This document shows positions 17,112-26,423 of a DNA stretch of 64,000 nucleotides, in pieces. The position numbers and the translations under genes were made by a program. Where the stretch lies: the NCBI RefSeq assembly GCF_016924655.1, contig NZ_JAFFJU010000002.1, positions 868,001-932,000 of the forward strand, written 5' to 3'. Within the stretch, counting starts at the first letter, position 1; every line of letters begins with the position of its first letter. Under the pieces are notes generated by a model. It was given only the letters and a program-made list of their open reading frames with translations, was not told where the DNA came from and did no database searches. Origin of the DNA: Sphingomonas arenae (GTDB lineage Bacteria > Pseudomonadota > Alphaproteobacteria > Sphingomonadales > Sphingomonadaceae).

Positions 17112-17506
17112 CCAGCCACGCCGCCTCCTGTCGCTGCGGACAATTGCGCGTCATGGCGACGGGCGAGCCGGTTCGCATCTCGGTCTGCCACTGCCTCGAC
17201 TGCAAGAAGCGCAGCGGGTCTTCCTTCGCGGCGCAAGTGCGCTTCCCTGCTGAACAGGTCATCACGGAGGGAAGCTCGAGCGAGTTCGCGCACCAGGGCG
17301 ACAGCGGCAAAACCACCCGCTTCCACTTCTGCCCGAGTTGTGGCGCCGGCCTCTTCTATCGGCACGACGATGCTCGGGAGACGATCGCCATCGCCATGGG
17401 CGCGTTCGACGACCCCTACGCCTTTTCTCCAACGGTGTCCGTCTGGGAAGAACGCAAGCACGAGTGGGTTGAGATTTCCGGCAAAGGCGTCGAACACAGC
17501 TTCTGA
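17108..17506 (+). CDS. GFA-family zinc protein inserted between ruvA and ruvB
   Basis: The 132-residue protein has the glutathione-dependent formaldehyde-activating enzyme fold signature: CRCGQL near residue 8, [11 protein letters not shown], and [10 protein letters not shown], giving the seven cysteines that bind two zinc ions in the family. Some members speed formaldehyde addition to glutathione, but most are uncharacterised. It overlaps ruvA by GTGA and touches the ruvB ATG without a gap, so it is translated within the ruv operon. Whether it has any link to junction processing is unknown. Confidence 0.88.
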   Translation: MTSHAASCRCGQLRVMATGEPVRISVCHCLDCKKRSGSSFAAQVRFPAEQVITEGSSSEFAHQGDSGKTTRFHFCPSCGAGLFYRHDDARETIAIAMGAFDDPYAFSPTVSVWEERKHEWVEISGKGVEHSF

Positions 17507-18547
17507 ATGGCAACCGACCCCGCCCGCCTGACCACGCCCGAGCGAACGGCCGAAGACGCCGATGCCGCCCTGCGCCCCAAGTCGCTCGACGAGTTCGTCG
17601 GGCAGAAGGGCGCGCGTGAAAACCTGCGGGTGTTCATCTCCGCCGCGAGGGCACGTGGCGAAGCGCTCGACCATGTCCTCTTCTTCGGCCCGCCGGGCCT
17701 TGGGAAGACCACCCTCGCGCAGATCGTCGCGCGCGAAATGGGCGTCGGCTTCCGCGCCACTTCTGGCCCGGTCATCGCCAAGTCGGGCGACCTCGCGGCG
17801 CTGCTGACCAACCTCGAGGACGGCGACGTCCTGTTCATCGACGAGATCCACCGCCTCAACCCCGCGGTCGAGGAGGTGCTCTACCCCGCCATGGAGGACC
17901 GCGCGCTCGACCTGATGATCGGGGAAGGGCCGTCGGCCCGTTCGGTCCGCATCGACCTGCCGCGCTTCACGCTCGTCGGCGCGACCACCCGCCAGGGGCT
18001 GCTGACAACGCCGCTGCGCGACCGGTTCGGCATCCCCGTGCGTCTCAACTTCTACACGGTGGAGGAGCTGGAGCAGGTCGTCCGCCGGGCCGCCCGCCTG
18101 CTCGGCGCGGGTCTGGGCGAGGACGGCGCGCACGAGATCGCCCGGCGCAGCCGCGGTACACCGCGCATCGCCGGCCGCCTGCTCCGCCGCGTGCGCGACT
18201 TCGCCCATGCCGCCGGATCCGATCACATCGACGCCGCCACCGCCGATCGCGCCCTCACCCGGCTTGAGATCGACAGCCTCGGCCTCGATGCCATGGACCG
18301 CCGCTACCTCCACATGATCGCCGACCTCTACGGCGGTGGGCCTGTCGGGGTCGAGACGCTCGCCGCCGGTCTCAGCGAGCCGCGCGACACGATCGAGGAC
18401 GTGATTGAGCCTTATCTCATTCAGCTCGGCCTCATCGCCCGCACGGCACGTGGGCGCTGCCTCAACGGGCGCGGCTGGAGCCATCTCGGCCTCAACCCAC
18501 CCGCGGGCGCGCAAAGCGGATTGTTCGACGGTAACGGAGTGAAATGA
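17507..18547 (+). CDS. ruvB: Holliday junction helicase motor RuvB
   Basis: A 346-residue AAA+ ATPase of normal length that drives branch migration with RuvA. Seen are [12 protein letters not shown], Walker [10 protein letters not shown], Walker [10 protein letters not shown], sensor and arginine-finger regions in [19 protein letters not shown], and the C-terminal winged helix ending [14 protein letters not shown]. The ATG begins directly after the GFA stop, and the stop overlaps the DUF3089 start. Confidence 0.96.
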   Translation: MATDPARLTTPERTAEDADAALRPKSLDEFVGQKGARENLRVFISAARARGEALDHVLFFGPPGLGKTTLAQIVAREMGVGFRATSGPVIAKSGDLAALLTNLEDGDVLFIDEIHRLNPAVEEVLYPAMEDRALDLMIGEGPSARSVRIDLPRFTLVGATTRQGLLTTPLRDRFGIPVRLNFYTVEELEQVVRRAARLLGAGLGEDGAHEIARRSRGTPRIAGRLLRRVRDFAHAAGSDHIDAATADRALTRLEIDSLGLDAMDRRYLHMIADLYGGGPVGVETLAAGLSEPRDTIEDVIEPYLIQLGLIARTARGRCLNGRGWSHLGLNPPAGAQSGLFDGNGVK

Positions 18548-19653
18548 TGGCGTTTGCGTTGGCTCTTGTTCTTGCCGCCCAGGCCGCACCCACGGCGCCG
18601 GACTACAGCAAGGACGCCAGCTGGCTTTGCCTGCCCGGTCGGACCGACGCCTGCTCCACGCACCTCGCCACCACCGCCCTCAACCCGAACGGCTACGGCT
18701 CCACCGGGCGCAGCAACGTTGCCAAGAACCCGCCGCTCGACTGCTTCTACGTCTACCCGACCGTCTCGCGGGACCGGGGCATGAACAGCGACTTGAACGC
18801 TGTCGAGGAGCGCGCCGCAGCCGAGACCCAATTCGCGCGCTTTGCAAGCGCCTGCCGCACGTTCGCGCCCATCTACCGCCAGATGACCACCCAGGCGATC
18901 GCCGCAGCCGCGATCGGCGCCGATCTCAGGCCGTCGCAGAACCTTGCCTACAGCGACGTCCGCGACGCCTTCCGCCAGTATCTCGCGACCCGCAATAAGG
19001 GTCGCCCCTTCGTCCTGGTCGGTCACAGCCAGGGCAGCTGGCACCTCCAGCGCCTCATCGCCGAGGAGATCGAGGGCAAGCCCGTGGCCCGGCAAATGCG
19101 CCTCGCCATCATTCCCGGCTTCAACGTCCTCGTGCCGCAGGGCAAGCTCGTTGGCGGCACGTTCAAGTCCACCCCCCTCTGCTCCCGCCCAGGGGAGGCC
19201 GGCTGCGTCATCAGCTACGTCAGCTACCGCACGAAGAACCCGCCGCCGGAAGGCGCCCTGTTCGGCTATGCGCCCGCGCCCGGCATGACCGTCGGCTGCG
19301 TCAACCCGGCCAAGCCGGGCAGCACGCAATGGGAGCCGCTCGACAGCTACTGGTTCGCGCGTTCGGCCATTCCCGTTCCTGGCGGCCCGATCCAGTGGAG
19401 CACCGAAGGCGCGCCGCCCACGCCCTACCTCCGCACGGAAGGCCTGGTCTCCGCCCGTTGCGTCAACGACGGTCCGCGCGGCTACCTGGAGGTGCGCATC
19501 AACGCCGACCCGAACGACAAGCGCACCGACCGCATCGGCGGCGAAGTCGGCGCGGCCGGCTTCTTCCTGCCCGGCTGGGGCATGCACCTCGCCGACATCA
19601 GCGCACCCCAGGGCGACCTCGTGCGGCTGGTGGAAGCAACAGGCGCAGACTAG
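18544..19653 (+). CDS. Exported DUF3089 alpha/beta-hydrolase
   Basis: The 369-residue protein starts with a short signal-like hydrophobic stretch ([16 protein letters not shown]) and has the DUF3089 features [11 protein letters not shown] and the nucleophile elbow VGHSQGSW, with several paired cysteines suited to the periplasm. The family belongs to the alpha/beta-hydrolase clan (lipase or esterase-like) but no substrate is known. It overlaps the ruvB stop by four bases; a dispersed repeat follows. Confidence 0.85.
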   Translation: MMAFALALVLAAQAAPTAPDYSKDASWLCLPGRTDACSTHLATTALNPNGYGSTGRSNVAKNPPLDCFYVYPTVSRDRGMNSDLNAVEERAAAETQFARFASACRTFAPIYRQMTTQAIAAAAIGADLRPSQNLAYSDVRDAFRQYLATRNKGRPFVLVGHSQGSWHLQRLIAEEIEGKPVARQMRLAIIPGFNVLVPQGKLVGGTFKSTPLCSRPGEAGCVISYVSYRTKNPPPEGALFGYAPAPGMTVGCVNPAKPGSTQWEPLDSYWFARSAIPVPGGPIQWSTEGAPPTPYLRTEGLVSARCVNDGPRGYLEVRINADPNDKRTDRIGGEVGAAGFFLPGWGMHLADISAPQGDLVRLVEATGAD

Positions 19654-19660
19654 CCGGACG

Positions 19661-19735
19661 GCGCTCACTCTGAGCTTGTCGAAGCGCAAGCACTCTCCGG
19701 CGGCAGCCACCCTTCGGCAGGCTCGGGGGGAGCGC
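19661..19735. repeat. Dispersed inverted repeat, CTTCGACAGGCTC family
   Basis: Left arm 19661-19686 and a more degenerate right arm (CCCTTCGGCAGGCTCGG, from 19710) face each other in the gap before ybgC. Confidence 0.75.
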
Positions 19736-19782
19736 GGTTCAAAGGGTTCCCCCCTGACTCCCCGCCCGCTAAAGCCGCCGCA

Positions 19783-20241
19783 ATGACGTCAGACCTCCTC
19801 ACGCCCTATCGTGGCGGCTTCGTCGGTGCGGAGCATCGCTTCGCCCTCACCGTCTACTTCGAGGACACGGACACGGCCGGCATCGTCTATTATGCCAATT
19901 ACCTGAAGTTCATGGAGCGCGCCCGCTCCGACATGCTGCGCGCGGTCGGTGTCGACCAGAAGGCTGCACTGGACCGGGGCGAGGGCGTCTACGCCGTGGC
20001 CGAGATCAACCTTCGCTACCAGCGCCCGGCGAAGCTTGGCGACGACCTCGTCATTCTCTCCACCGTCCAGCAGGTCCGCGCCGCCTCCGTCCTTATTCAT
20101 CAGCGAGTCATGCGGGGAACCGAACAGTTGACCGACGGAAGGGTGACGGCCGCCTTCCTCACCCTCGACGGCCGGCCCACTCGCCAGCCCGCCGAGTGGG
20201 TGCAGAAGTTCAAGGCGCTGGTCGCGAGGGAGGAAGAATGA
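19783..20241 (+). CDS. ybgC: Tol-Pal-associated acyl-CoA thioesterase YbgC
   Basis: A 152-residue hotdog-fold protein with the 4-hydroxybenzoyl-CoA thioesterase signature YFEDTDTAGIVYYANYLKF, including the catalytic Asp. It hydrolyses short acyl-CoA or acyl carrier thioesters in the cytoplasm. It is the first gene of the tol-pal operon, and its stop overlaps the tolQ start as ATGA. Confidence 0.93.
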   Translation: MTSDLLTPYRGGFVGAEHRFALTVYFEDTDTAGIVYYANYLKFMERARSDMLRAVGVDQKAALDRGEGVYAVAEINLRYQRPAKLGDDLVILSTVQQVRAASVLIHQRVMRGTEQLTDGRVTAAFLTLDGRPTRQPAEWVQKFKALVAREEE

Positions 20242-20927
20242 CGCCGGCCGTGAATGCCGCTGACATGATGTCGCCACTGGCGCTCTTCCAACACGCGGAC
20301 GCGGTGGTGAAAACGGTGATGGTGGGCCTGCTGCTTGCAAGCATCTGGACGTGGGCGATCATCTTCACGCACGCGACCCGCCTCAAGCGCATCAACAAGG
20401 CGACGGACACCTTTGAACGCGACTTCTGGGCAGCGGAGGACATCGACGCCTTTCACGCGAAGCGGGGCAAGGACAACCTTCCCACCGCGCGCATCCTCAC
20501 GGCGGGCCTTGACGAATGGCGCCGCTCGACGCGCGTGAAGACCATCGACCGCCCCGGCACCCGCGAGCGTCTGGAGCGCCGCATGAACGCGGAGGTCGCG
20601 GCCGAACTCGACAAGCTTTCCGATCGCCTCAACATTCTCGCAACGGTTGCGTCTGCCGCGCCCTTCGTGGGCCTGTTCGGCACGGTTTGGGGCATCATGC
20701 GCAGTTTCACCGCGATTGCGGGCGCCAACAACACCTCACTAGCGGTCGTCGCGCCCGGCATCGCCGAGGCCCTGTTCGCGACGGCCATCGGCCTGTTCGC
20801 CGCCATCCCGGCCCTCATCGCGTACAACCGCCTGACCCATGGTCTCGACAAGCTGGAAGCCCGCATGGGCCGCTTCGCCGACCGCTTCCACGCGACCTTG
20901 AGCCGCGAGCTGGAGCTGGAGGCCTAG
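20238..20927 (+). CDS. tolQ: Tol-Pal motor protein TolQ
   Basis: This 229-residue ExbB/TolQ-type inner-membrane protein has a first helix near residues 25-45 (VGLLLASIWTWAIIF), a long cytoplasmic loop, and two C-terminal helices (LATVASAAPFVGLFGTVWGIM and LFATAIGLFAAIPALIAYN). With TolR it forms the proton channel that energises TolA for outer-membrane constriction at division. ATG 20238 has AGGGAGGAAG upstream and overlaps the ybgC stop. Confidence 0.94.
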   Translation: MTPAVNAADMMSPLALFQHADAVVKTVMVGLLLASIWTWAIIFTHATRLKRINKATDTFERDFWAAEDIDAFHAKRGKDNLPTARILTAGLDEWRRSTRVKTIDRPGTRERLERRMNAEVAAELDKLSDRLNILATVASAAPFVGLFGTVWGIMRSFTAIAGANNTSLAVVAPGIAEALFATAIGLFAAIPALIAYNRLTHGLDKLEARMGRFADRFHATLSRELELEA

Positions 20928-20929
20928 GG

Positions 20930-21369
<440 letters not shown>

Positions 21370-21373
<4 letters not shown>

Positions 21374-22149
21374 CGGTCGACCGTGGAGAGCTCGCCGGCA
21401 CCGGTGCCGCCATCCTCTTCCACTTCGCCCTTGTTGCCGCACTTACGACCACGCTCGCCGGCGTCGCGCCCAAGCCCGAGCCGCCTGCCATGGAGGTGGA
21501 GATGGTCGACGCCGAGGAGATCGGCCTCATTGCGGCGGCCCCGCAGCCGGTCACGACACCTCCCCCGAGCCAGGCTCCCGAAATAGCGCAGGCCCCGCCC
21601 GCCGAAGTCGCGCCGCCGCCGCCGCTGCCGACCCCAGCGCCTCCGCGCATTGATCCCGTTCCGGCGCCGCGGCCCGCTCCGACAACTCGCCCCACGGCCC
21701 AGCCGCGCCCGACGCCCGCCAGACCCACGCCCGCACCGCGCGTCTCCCGCCTTGGCGACGACTTCCTCAAGGGGCTGCCCGACGCCCCGTCCCGCTCCAC
21801 CGCCAAGCCGGCCGCCGCCACCTTCAACGCCGAAGCCCGCGCCAGCATCGACGGTGCGATCAAGCGCCAGATACAGCCCTGCGCCGACGACGAGCCCTTC
21901 ATCGGGGCCGGCGCCGACCGCATCCGACTGACGCTGAACCTCCGCCTCGCGCCCTCAGGCCGGCTGCAGAGCCTGAACGTCGTTCTCGTGGCCGGCGACG
22001 ACGAGGAGAACGCCCGCTACGTGCCGCTGGTCGAGGACCAGGCAAAGCGCGTCTTCGCCAAATGCAGCCCGCTCCGCCTGCCCGCCGAGCTCTACCGCAC
22101 GCCGCAGGGCGGCTGGAGCAACATCAACATGACCTACCGAGTCCAGTGA
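21370..22149 (+). CDS. tolA: TolA-type energy transducer of the Tol-Pal system
   Basis: The 259-residue protein has one N-terminal membrane helix (GTGAAILFHFALVAAL), a Pro/Ala-rich periplasmic spanning region from about residue 55 to 135, and a C-terminal TonB/TolA-like domain (RIRLTLNLRLAPSGRLQSL). It links the TolQR motor to TolB and Pal. Instead of the long helical Lys/Ala domain of E. coli TolA it uses a proline-rich arm, as many alphaproteobacteria do. It overlaps tolR and is followed by tolB after seven bases. Confidence 0.9.
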
Positions 22150-22156
22150 GGTGACC

Positions 22157-23569
22157 ATGAACCGATCGAACCCACCTGCGCTCCCCATGAGCAAGTCGAA
22201 GGGTCTTTCGACCAGTGCTCGCCTGAAGACACGCTTCGACAAGCTCAGCGTGAGCGCACTGCTGGCGGCGGCTCTCGTTTCCTCACCCGCCCTGGCCCAG
22301 GAAGAACCACCGCCCGTCGAAGTCGAGATCGTCGGCGGCAGCGTGAAAGCCGGCACAATCGTCGCCGTTCCGGCCATGCCGACCCCGGTCGACATCCCGA
22401 CGCCGGCCGGCAGCACCGCCACCATCGGCCGCGCCGTCGCCGACGTGATCGCCTCCGGCCTGCGCGCCAGCGGACAGCTTAACCCGCTCGGTCCCGAAGG
22501 CCTCCCGGCCTACACCTATCCGCAAGCCACCCGCCCCAGCTTCCCCGATTGGCGCCAGACTGGTGCCCAGCAGCTCGTCGCGGGCTTTGTCGAGGCGCGT
22601 CCGGACGGCCAGATCACCGTGGGCTGCTACCTGTATGACGTGACCACCGGCCGGGAGCTTACCCGCCAGGGCTTCGTCGTCGCGCCCGCCAGCTGGAAGC
22701 GCGCCGCCACCAAGTGCGCGGACACCGTCTATTCCCGACTGACCGGCGAAGGCGCCTTCCTCGACACCCGCGTCGTGTTCGTGGCGGAGACGGGACCGAA
22801 GAGCCAGCGCATCAAGCGCATCGCCATCATGGACTCGGACGGCTCCAACCTTCGCTACCTCACCCAGGGCGAGGCGACCGTTGTCACTCCCCGCTTCTCG
22901 CCGGACGGCAGCCGGCTGGCCTACGTCAGCTACCAGGGCCGGCGCGCACGCGTGTGGGTGCTGGACCTTGCCACCGGCCAGAAGCGCCTGCTGGTCCCCG
23001 GCCTCGCCCAGACCTCCGCTCCACGCTTTTCCCCGGATGGCCGCCGTATTGCCTATGCCCTCTCGGCGAATGGCAACACCGACATCTGGATCGCGAATGC
23101 GGACGGCAGTGGCACGCCGCAGCAGCTGACCACTGCGCCGGGGATCGACACGAGCCCCAGCTTCTCGCCCGATGGCGGTCGCATCGTCTTCGAAAGCGAC
23201 CGCAGCGGTTCGCAGCAGCTCTATGTCATGAATGCGGATGGTTTGAGCCAGCGCCGGATCAGCTTCGGCGGCGGCGCCTACGGCTCGCCTGCATGGAGCC
23301 CTGACGGCAGCCGCATCGCCTTCGTCCGAGTTGGCGCCTTCCGCATTGGCGTCATGAACGCGACCGGCGGGGGCGAGCGCATCCTGACCGACGGCTGGCA
23401 GGACGAGTCTCCCTCCTGGGCTCCCAACGGCCAGTTCGTCATGTTCAATCGCTTCAACCGCGGCGGCAATTCCAGCCTGTTCGCCGTGCCCGTGAACGGT
23501 GGCACCGCCCGACGGCTGCCCACTCCGCAGGACGGCTCCGACCCGTCCTGGTCGCCCCTTCAGCGCTAA
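22157..23569 (+). CDS. tolB: Tol-Pal beta-propeller protein TolB with a repeat-derived N-terminus
   Basis: A 470-residue periplasmic protein with an N-terminal alpha/beta domain and a six-bladed propeller whose FSPDG motifs recur (TPRFSPDGSRLAYVS, APRFSPDGRRIAY and more). It binds Pal and TolA. ATG 22157 follows a GAGG site. The first 34 residues are unusual: residues 8-34 are encoded by an inverted dispersed repeat (KSKG ... RFDKLSVS), directly before the hydrophobic signal core LLAAALVSSPALAQ, cleaved probably after ALA. An internal ATG at 22187 lies inside the repeat as well. Confidence 0.94.
   Translation: MNRSNPPALPMSKSKGLSTSARLKTRFDKLSVSALLAAALVSSPALAQEEPPPVEVEIVGGSVKAGTIVAVPAMPTPVDIPTPAGSTATIGRAVADVIASGLRASGQLNPLGPEGLPAYTYPQATRPSFPDWRQTGAQQLVAGFVEARPDGQITVGCYLYDVTTGRELTRQGFVVAPASWKRAATKCADTVYSRLTGEGAFLDTRVVFVAETGPKSQRIKRIAIMDSDGSNLRYLTQGEATVVTPRFSPDGSRLAYVSYQGRRARVWVLDLATGQKRLLVPGLAQTSAPRFSPDGRRIAYALSANGNTDIWIANADGSGTPQQLTTAPGIDTSPSFSPDGGRIVFESDRSGSQQLYVMNADGLSQRRISFGGGAYGSPAWSPDGSRIAFVRVGAFRIGVMNATGGGERILTDGWQDESPSWAPNGQFVMFNRFNRGGNSSLFAVPVNGGTARRLPTPQDGSDPSWSPLQR
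22178..22257. repeat. Dispersed inverted repeat lying inside the tolB coding region
   Basis: Left arm 22178-22203 (GCGCTCCCCATGAGCAAGTC...) and right arm 22232-22257 (CGCTTCGACAAGCTCAGCGT...) match the elements found between genes at 16419, 26309 and 33468. Here the element is in frame and encodes the charged part of the signal peptide. Confidence 0.85.
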
Positions 23570-23582
23570 GGAGAATATAAAC

Positions 23583-24101
23583 GTGCGCAAAACCCTGACC
23601 CTGGCGACCATCGCGGTGGCCCTCAGCCTGTCGGCCTGCGGTCGCAAGCCGCTGGAGACCGCCCCGCCGCCGACCGACCAGACCGGCATCGACCCGAACC
23701 TGCCGCCGCCCAATGACGAGATCGGCCTGACCGAGCTTCCCAACCAGCAGGCCGCCATGGTCGCGGCGGCGGGCTCCGACACCATCTACTTCGGGACCGA
23801 CAAGTTCGACCTCGACGACGCCAGCCGCGCCACCCTGACGGCCCAGGCCAAGTGGCTCATCGCCAATCCCGCCGTCCGCGCGAGCGTCGAAGGTCACGCG
23901 GACGAACGCGGCACACGCGAGTACAACCAGGCGCTCGGCGAACGCCGCGCCAACTCCGCCAAGAACTTCCTGATCGCCCAGGGTGTGCCAGCCAACCGCC
24001 TGCTGACCATCAGCTGGGGCAAGGAACGTCCGGTCGCAACCGGCTCGGACGAGAGCGCGTGGGCGCAGAACCGCCGCGCCGTGACCGTGGTCGTGCGATA
24101 G
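23583..24101 (+). CDS. pal: Peptidoglycan-associated lipoprotein Pal
   Basis: The 172-residue protein has a lipoprotein signal (LSLSACG, lipidated Cys about residue 19), a Pro-rich linker, and an OmpA-like peptidoglycan-binding domain with IYFGTDKFDLDD, EGHADERGTREYNQALGERRA and SWGKERPV. It anchors the outer membrane to the wall and binds TolB. GTG 23583 has AAGGAG upstream and lies 13 bases after tolB. No cpoB/ybgF gene follows, so the operon ends here. Confidence 0.95.
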   Translation: MRKTLTLATIAVALSLSACGRKPLETAPPPTDQTGIDPNLPPPNDEIGLTELPNQQAAMVAAAGSDTIYFGTDKFDLDDASRATLTAQAKWLIANPAVRASVEGHADERGTREYNQALGERRANSAKNFLIAQGVPANRLLTISWGKERPVATGSDESAWAQNRRAVTVVVR

Positions 24102-24123
24102 ACGCCAATCGCAAGAACCCGCT

Positions 24124-24214
24124 GTCCGGAGCGCAGCGCAGCGAAGTCGAAGGGCGTCGACGTGACAGAACGCCCTTCGACTTCGGCCCTCCGGGCCTAC
24201 GCTCAGGGCGAGCG
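24124..24214. repeat. Dispersed inverted repeat, GAAGTCGAAGGGC family
   Basis: CGAAGTCGAAGGGCG (ending 24156) and CGCCCTTCGACTTCG (24171-24185) are perfect complements, with imperfect outer arms GTCCGGAGCG and CTCAGGGCGAGCG. It lies between convergent pal and the Sel1 gene. Confidence 0.8.
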
Positions 24215-24232
24215 GGTTACCCTGCTTCCGTT

Positions 24233-24541
24233 CTACGCCACCAACCGCTGCGGGCCCTGCGTGGCACCGAGCCACGCCCTCGCCTGGCGTTGCGCCTCGG
24301 CGATCTCTCGCGCGGTCATCTCCACGCTGATTTCTGCTCGGCAGGCCTGACCCCGCGTGCAGCCCGACAGCGCCGCCAGGTTGAACCACTTGTGCGCCTC
24401 GATCAGGTCCACAGCCACGCCACCTCGACCGGTAGAGTAGGCCACGCCTAGGTCGAACAGCGCATCCACATCCCCGCCCTCTGCATCGGCGATCCGGCTG
24501 CGGATCAGGAACTCGGCGCTCTTCTGGCTGATGGCTGACAT
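24233..24541 (-). CDS. Small Sel1/TPR-like repeat protein
   Basis: This 102-residue soluble protein contains a Sel1-type helix pair: DVDALFDLGVAYSTGRGG followed by DLIEAHKWFNLAALSG, then a helical tail. Such repeats mediate protein contacts; no partner can be named. GGGGGAAG precedes the ATG. It lies downstream of panC in the same direction but separated by 80 bases, and converges on pal. Confidence 0.8.
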   Translation of the reverse strand: MSAISQKSAEFLIRSRIADAEGGDVDALFDLGVAYSTGRGGVAVDLIEAHKWFNLAALSGCTRGQACRAEISVEMTAREIAEAQRQARAWLGATQGPQRLVA

Positions 24542-24621
24542 CGTGAACTTCCCCCTGTTTGTTGGAGCGAAGTTCGGTCCGATTCGCCTACGAAATGGTT
24601 AACGCGAAAAATACCAGCTTT

Positions 24622-25449
24622 TCAGACGGCTAGATTGTCGATCAACCGCGTAGAGCCCAGCTTCGCCGCCGCGATCAGCCGCATCTCGCCCCGCGGCGCG
24701 TCGAGCGGATCCAACGTCGCCGCATCGACAAGTGCGAGGTAATCGACCGGACCGAACCCCGCCTCGTCCAGCGTGGCCCGGGCCGCCGCCAACGCCGCGC
24801 GAACCTCCCACCCGCTCAGGATATCGCGCCGCGCCTGCCCCAGTGCCGCTGGCAGCGCGACCGCCCGCCCGCGCTCTTCCGCGCTGAGGTATGCGTTGCG
24901 CGACGACAGCGCCAAGCCATCCGCATCCCGCACCGTCGGCACCCCGGCGATCTCCACCGGCAGCGCCAGGTCGGCCGCCAGCCGCCGGATCACCGCCAGC
25001 TGCTGGAAATCCTTTTCCCCGAACACCGCCACGTCCGGCGCCGCCGCGATCAGCAACTTGGCCACGACGGTCGCCACCCCCTCGAAGTGCCCGGGCCGAG
25101 CCTCGCCTTCCCACCGATCGCTCACCCCCGCCACGCTGATCCGCGTCGCAAAGCCATCCGGATAGAGATCGCCGACCGCCGGCAGCCACACCAGTTCCAC
25201 GCCAGCAGCGTCGAGGGCTGCCAGGTCCGCTTCCTCCTGCCGAGGGTAGCGGGCCAGATCCTCCCCCGCCCCGAACTGCAGCGGATTGACGAAGATCGAC
25301 ACCGCGACCCGATCCGCTCGGCGCCTCGCCTCCTCGACCAGCTTCAGGTGCCCGGCGTGCAGCGCACCCATTGTCGGCACCAGCGCCAGCGTGCCCGGCA
25401 AGCCACGCCGCGCCTGACGCAGCGCTGCCATGTCACGGATGATTTGCAC
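24622..25449 (-). CDS. panC: Pantothenate synthetase
   Basis: A 275-residue enzyme that joins pantoate and beta-alanine with ATP in coenzyme A synthesis. Seen are LVPTMGALHAGHLKLVEEA (HIGH-like motif), SIFVNPLQFG, FGEKDFQQLAVI and LSSRNAYLSAEER. The GTG at 25449 was chosen because GGGGGAG lies six bases upstream and because QIIRDMAALR matches the normal N-terminus. It is divergent from mipZ across 67 bases. Confidence 0.95.
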   Translation of the reverse strand: MQIIRDMAALRQARRGLPGTLALVPTMGALHAGHLKLVEEARRRADRVAVSIFVNPLQFGAGEDLARYPRQEEADLAALDAAGVELVWLPAVGDLYPDGFATRISVAGVSDRWEGEARPGHFEGVATVVAKLLIAAAPDVAVFGEKDFQQLAVIRRLAADLALPVEIAGVPTVRDADGLALSSRNAYLSAEERGRAVALPAALGQARRDILSGWEVRAALAAARATLDEAGFGPVDYLALVDAATLDPLDAPRGEMRLIAAAKLGSTRLIDNLAV

Positions 25450-25516
25450 CGCTGACTCCCCCGCATTAAACCGCCGGTCTCGAGGGCGCTTTGGAGTGCG
25501 CCGGGGGAAAATTCCA

Positions 25517-26299
25517 GTGACCAATCCACACTTCATTGTCTTCGCGAACGAGAAGGGCGGCACCGGCAAGTCGACGACCGCCGTGCACACCGCCGTCGCC
25601 CTAGCCGCCTCCGGCCACCGGGTCGCCGCGCTCGATCTCGACAATCGCCAGCGCACGACCACCCGCTATCTCGAGAACCGCGCGGCCACGATCCGCCGCA
25701 CCGGCACCGACCTTCCGCAGCCCGCCTTCGAGGTGCTGGACGAGCTGAGCGAAACCGCGCTCGATGCCGCCCTCGCCCGCCTCGCGAGCCAAGCCGACGT
25801 CATCGTCGTGGATACCCCCGGACGCGACGACCCGATCGCTCGCGCCGCCATTCTCAAAGCCGACACCCTTGTGACGCCGATGAACGACAGCTTTGTCGAC
25901 CTCGACCTCATCGGCCAGGTCCACCCGGATAATTTCAAGATCACCAAGCCGAGCTTCTATGCCGAGCTGATCTGGAACAGCCGGACCCAGCGCGCAAAGT
26001 CCGCCGGGAAGTCCGTCGACTGGGTGGTGCTCCGCAACCGGATGCAGCACATCGGCTCCCATAACCAGCAGCGCGTCGGCGCCGCCATGGACGAGCTCGC
26101 CCGCCGTGTCGGTTTCCGCGTCATCCCCGGCCTCGGCGAGCGCGTCATCTACCGCGAGCTCTTCCCCAAGGGGCTGACCCTGCTCGACCTCAAGCAGCTC
26201 GGCGAAGTCGGCCTCGGCCACATCGCCGCGCGCCAGGAGTTGCGCGAGATGGTGGCGGGGCTCGGGGTGCCGGGGACCGAAGCCGCACGCGCGGCATAG
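25517..26299 (+). CDS. mipZ: MipZ-type division-plane positioning ATPase
   Basis: The 260-residue ParA/MinD-superfamily ATPase has the deviant Walker A ANEKGGTGKSTTAVH, a switch region with VDTPGRDDPIARAA, and MNDSFVDLDLIGQV, which is typical of alphaproteobacterial MipZ rather than plasmid ParA. MipZ forms a gradient from the poles and blocks FtsZ near them. GTG 25517 has GGGGGAAAA upstream. There is no parB next to it, as expected for MipZ. Confidence 0.88.
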   Translation: MTNPHFIVFANEKGGTGKSTTAVHTAVALAASGHRVAALDLDNRQRTTTRYLENRAATIRRTGTDLPQPAFEVLDELSETALDAALARLASQADVIVVDTPGRDDPIARAAILKADTLVTPMNDSFVDLDLIGQVHPDNFKITKPSFYAELIWNSRTQRAKSAGKSVDWVVLRNRMQHIGSHNQQRVGAAMDELARRVGFRVIPGLGERVIYRELFPKGLTLLDLKQLGEVGLGHIAARQELREMVAGLGVPGTEAARAA

Positions 26300-26308
26300 C
26301 GTTCTGTC

Positions 26309-26372
26309 GCACTCACGCTCAGCCTGTCGAAGCGTATTCTCCAGCATCCTTCGACAAGCTCAGGGTGAGCGC
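26309..26372. repeat. Dispersed inverted repeat, CTTCGACAGGCTC family
   Basis: Left arm 26309-26334 and right arm 26348-26372 pair closely around a 13-base spacer, between mipZ and the phosphohexomutase gene. Confidence 0.85.
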
Positions 26373-26423
26373 AATGTTGGAAGCTGGATGAACAAAGCCA
26401 GCCTTGCTACGTTCGGCCCCGTA

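Noticed and set aside
17108-17506. Frameshifted remnant of ruvA or ruvB
   Set aside because: It has an intact set of GFA zinc motifs and its own overlapping start, so it is a separate gene.
25517-26299. Plasmid-type ParA partition gene or sign of an integrated plasmid
   Set aside because: Motifs fit chromosomal MipZ, no parB or parS-like sites are nearby, and neighbours are housekeeping genes.
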